NCBI GenBank assembly: GCA_027485365.1
Contig: JAIXRD010000201.1
Coordinates: forward strand, 1 to 7,613
Direction of reading: 5' to 3'
From: Cryomorphaceae bacterium
Lineage (GTDB): Bacteria; Bacteroidota; Bacteroidia; Flavobacteriales_D; Crocinitomicaceae
Length of the DNA: 7,613 nt
This document shows positions 6,284 through 7,613 of this stretch, one piece after another. How positions within the stretch are numbered: the first letter of the stretch is position 1; each line of letters opens with the position of its first letter. Below the pieces are notes generated by a model. The model saw only the letters and a program-made list of their open reading frames with translations. It had not been told where the DNA came from and made no database searches. The translations under genes and the position numbers were made by a program.

Positions 6284-6409
6284 GAAAATCATTTGCAAAA
6301 ACATCACGATATTGTTACCTGTTTAAGTGCGAAAATGAAAGTTGCTGATCTTTGTCGATTAACAGGAAAGCATAGGGCGACGATTTCGAAAGTAAAAAGT
6401 CTGCTTTAA
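6284..6409 (+). pseudogene. Possible remnant of a recombinase/resolvase helix-turn-helix
   Basis: A 41-codon open stretch (ATG at 6335, stop TAA 6407-6409) reads HHDIVTCLSAKMKVADL followed by CRLTGKHRATISKVKSLL. This has the look of the C-terminal helix-turn-helix of Bacteroidota serine recombinases (pattern: V..L..GM.....A.LTGKS..TV.KVK.LL). A stop lies just upstream, and no catalytic domain can be read in the preceding sequence. It is therefore either a decayed fragment or a chance match. A 24-residue peptide from the ATG is possible but unproven. Confidence 0.35.
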
Positions 6410-6472
6410 TTTCTTAATTTCTTTACCCTGTCCGAAAATTTTCAATTGGTTCAATACCCAAATTCGAATACT

Positions 6473-6506
6473 TCTTCCGACTATCGATTATCAATTAGTC
6501 GGAAGA
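6473..6506. repeat. Inverted repeat (11-bp stem)
   Basis: TCTTCCGACTA (6473-6483) pairs perfectly with TAGTCGGAAGA (6496-6506) around a 12-nt loop. Neither strand has a T tract after it, so it is not an evident terminator. It lies between the recombinase-like remnant and the terminator of the small-protein operon. It could be an operator, a protein-binding site or a second palindromic element. Confidence 0.55.
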
Positions 6507-6523
6507 GCATAAAATCCAAACAC

Positions 6524-6552
6524 AAAAAAAACGGATAATTTCTTACCCGTTT
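6524..6552 (-). terminator. Rho-independent terminator of the small secreted-protein operon
   Basis: On the minus strand AAACGGGTAA-GAAA-TTATCCGTTT forms a 10-position stem with one C-A mismatch (6552-6543 with 6538-6529), followed by a run of T down to 6524. It lies 30 bp beyond the stop of the 119-residue gene. Confidence 0.85.
6527..6542. repeat. 16-bp inverted repeat, left arm
   Basis: AAAAACGGATAATTTC, identical to the reverse complement of 7507-7522. The left arm overlaps the operon terminator stem and its T tract. Confidence 0.6.
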
Positions 6553-6581
6553 CGTTTTAAATATAAATTGAATTTAATAAT

Positions 6582-6941
6582 TTATTTTGGTATTTTGGCT
6601 GAAGCCCAAAATTTCATATTGGAATCGTTTGAACCGTAAAACATAGGTGTTGCTGATTTTTCATCGAAAATAAATGTTTGGTTTGTTCCTGTACTTCCGC
6701 AGGAATTACTCATCCAAGTAGTGGAAATATTATTACCCGAAACTGAATATTCATAAACCGCAATACATTCGGGATAAAGGTTAGACCACGATTTGGCATA
6801 ACCATATTTATCAAAATTCATATATACTTTCACATTACCCGCAGAACAAATAAAAGTGGATTTTTTTAACTTTTCAGATACTGTTTGAGCAGATACCGAA
6901 AATAACATTAATACAAATCCAAATGAGAGTAAGATTTTCAT
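6582..6941 (-). CDS. Small secreted protein of unknown function (119 aa)
   Basis: Not recognised. Residues 1-19 are a typical Sec signal peptide (MKILLSFGFVLMLFSVSAQ, likely cut around SAQ). The mature part, about 100 residues, is rich in Ser, Asn and aromatic residues and contains alternating patterns suggesting beta-strands (NVKVYMNFDKYGYAKSW, IAVYEYSVSGNNISTTW, QTFIFDE). Three cysteines (C32, C59, C81) leave one unpaired if a disulfide forms. The strand pattern is loosely like small lipocalin-type proteins of Bacteroidota, but I would not assign a fold. No lipobox or T9SS domain is present, so a periplasmic location is likely. It is the second gene of a tandem pair, with its own -7 element 23 bp before the ATG. 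Confidence 0.75.
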   Translation of the reverse strand: MKILLSFGFVLMLFSVSAQTVSEKLKKSTFICSAGNVKVYMNFDKYGYAKSWSNLYPECIAVYEYSVSGNNISTTWMSNSCGSTGTNQTFIFDEKSATPMFYGSNDSNMKFWASAKIPK

Positions 6942-6972
6942 AAAATAGAATTTAAAATTTTAACAAATATAT
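6934..6972. repeat. Leader/promoter repeat, copy 1
   Basis: 39 bp covering the first codons, leader and -7 element of the 119-aa gene. It matches 7309-7347 at 37 of 39 positions, in the same orientation. Confidence 0.75.
6964..6971 (-). promoter_or_regulatory. -7 promoter element of the 119-aa gene
   Basis: Perfect TATATTTG (TAnnTTTG) on the minus strand, directly abutting the stop codon of the upstream 114-aa gene. It sits in a segment copied almost exactly upstream of that gene too. No clear -33 TTG. Confidence 0.5.
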
Positions 6973-7316
6973 TATTTTATCAGAATAAAGTTACTTTCTC
7001 CCGAAACAGCTTTTCCTTTGTATAAAGTAAATTGTATATTATCTCCTGTGCTTAAAAACATTCCATTGAGATAAGCAAAACTTTCGTATGGAGTTATGGA
7101 AACGTTGATAATATTAAATACAGCGTTATACTTATTGGTTAATTTAATTCCATAAGTATTATATTCGGAAAGATATCCGTATTCCATAGTTAATCCATCT
7201 ACGGAATTATAGAATTTTTTACCATCCATATAGGTAATAACATCAGTTTCTGAATTAAATTGCCCAAATACTCCAAAAGAAGAAAAAGCAATTAATAATG
7301 CAATAAATATTTTCAT
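6972..7316 (-). CDS. Small secreted protein of unknown function (114 aa)
   Basis: Not recognised as a named family. Residues 1-19 are a Sec signal peptide (MKIFIALLIAFSSFGVFGQ, likely cut at VFG-QF). The mature part has no cysteines and is rich in Tyr, Asn and Phe; it contains DVITYMDGKKFYNS (25-38), GLTMEYGYLSEYNTYGIKLT (41-60) and a beta-rich C-terminus ending NFILIK. I have an impression of similar hypothetical proteins in Bacteroidota but cannot name them. It lies 30 bp upstream of the 119-aa gene in the same direction and carries the same leader sequence. The mature sequences of the two proteins do not look alike, so it is a paired cassette rather than an obvious gene duplication. Confidence 0.75.
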   Translation of the reverse strand: MKIFIALLIAFSSFGVFGQFNSETDVITYMDGKKFYNSVDGLTMEYGYLSEYNTYGIKLTNKYNAVFNIINVSITPYESFAYLNGMFLSTGDNIQFTLYKGKAVSGESNFILIK

Positions 7317-7347
7317 AAAATAAATTTTAAAATTTTAACAAATATAT
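7309..7347. repeat. Leader/promoter repeat, copy 2
   Basis: Second copy of the 39-bp segment (37 of 39 identical to 6934-6972), covering the first codons and leader of the 114-aa gene. Confidence 0.75.
7339..7346 (-). promoter_or_regulatory. -7 promoter element of the 114-aa gene
   Basis: Perfect TATATTTG on the minus strand, 22 bp before the ATG at 7316, giving a leader of only about 15 nt. No convincing -33 TTG at the expected distance. Confidence 0.55.
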
Positions 7348-7613
7348 CAATTAACACTAAAATAATTAAGTAATTGTATAACAATTTCCGTTGATGATTT
7401 ACTACGCACTTCTTTTTGATGATTTTCATACCATTTAAGGCATCTTTTCTTCAAACATATCATATTCTTATTATCACATTCAAAATGGCTTGTACACGAG
7501 CAAAATGAAATTATCCGTTTTTATGGTTCAACATTGATTAAACCCATATACGGAATAAACTTAACTCACTTATTCCCCTTTGCTCTATTGTGTGTCTTGC
7601 ACAACTTCGAAGG
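7348..7613. other. AT-rich region upstream of the small secreted genes, no clear gene
   Basis: No supported gene. A 38-codon minus-strand stretch (7463-7347) begins MICLKKRCLKWYENHQKEV, and the codons just before it add Cys residues (CSC, FEC), but there is no homology I recognise. At the right edge a short minus-strand open stretch (7613 to about 7540) could be the tail of a gene outside the window. An imperfect inverted repeat TTGTG/CACAA lies near 7583-7603. Confidence 0.3.
7507..7522. repeat. 16-bp inverted repeat, right arm
   Basis: GAAATTATCCGTTTTT, the exact reverse complement of 6527-6542. There is no matching stem partner next to it, so it is not itself a terminator. Confidence 0.6.

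Noticed and set aside
6241..7425. TTGATGATTT found three times (6241, 7391, 7416)
   Set aside because: Short AT-rich word, irregular spacing, expected at this frequency in such DNA; not a CRISPR or iteron array.

Overview
The window looks like chromosome from a member of the Bacteroidota, most likely Flavobacteriales; a Crocinitomicaceae-type lineage is my weak guess. Supporting signs are a type IX secretion (T9SS) C-terminal sorting domain, a TonB-domain protein with a Bacteroidota-type Cys-rich N-terminus, TAnnTTTG promoter elements, no Shine-Dalgarno sites, and AT-rich intergenic DNA. Functions are read from motifs and remembered family patterns; no search was run.

Region 1 (1-2558, minus strand) is the start of a menaquinone operon, transcribed right to left: menI (DHNA-CoA thioesterase), menF (isochorismate synthase) and menD (SEPHCHC synthase, cut by the left edge). 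Spacing is 1 bp and 18 bp. Together they take chorismate to isochorismate and on to SEPHCHC; MenI acts later, releasing DHNA from its CoA ester.

Region 2 (2594-4189, plus strand) is a self-contained unit: a TAnnTTTG promoter, a cobalamin riboswitch, one gene for a secreted beta-propeller with a T9SS type A sorting domain, and a strong intrinsic terminator. The protein resembles the YncE/BtuG-type surface propellers. The simplest reading is a vitamin B12-repressed surface cobalamin-binding protein exported by T9SS rather than anchored as a lipoprotein. This is the most interesting part of the window.

Region 3 (4211-6015, minus strand) holds a DoxX-like membrane protein and an antibiotic-biosynthesis-monooxygenase (ABM) fold protein 6 bp apart. 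Upstream of that pair lies a TonB C-terminal-domain protein with a CxxC N-terminal domain.

Region 4 (6016-7613) is AT-rich accessory DNA. It contains a 12-bp-stem palindromic element, an orphan bidirectional terminator, a possible recombinase helix-turn-helix remnant, a second inverted repeat, and two tandem genes for small secreted proteins of unknown function. Those two genes carry near-identical promoter/leader sequences and end at a clear terminator. A 16-bp inverted repeat flanks the pair.
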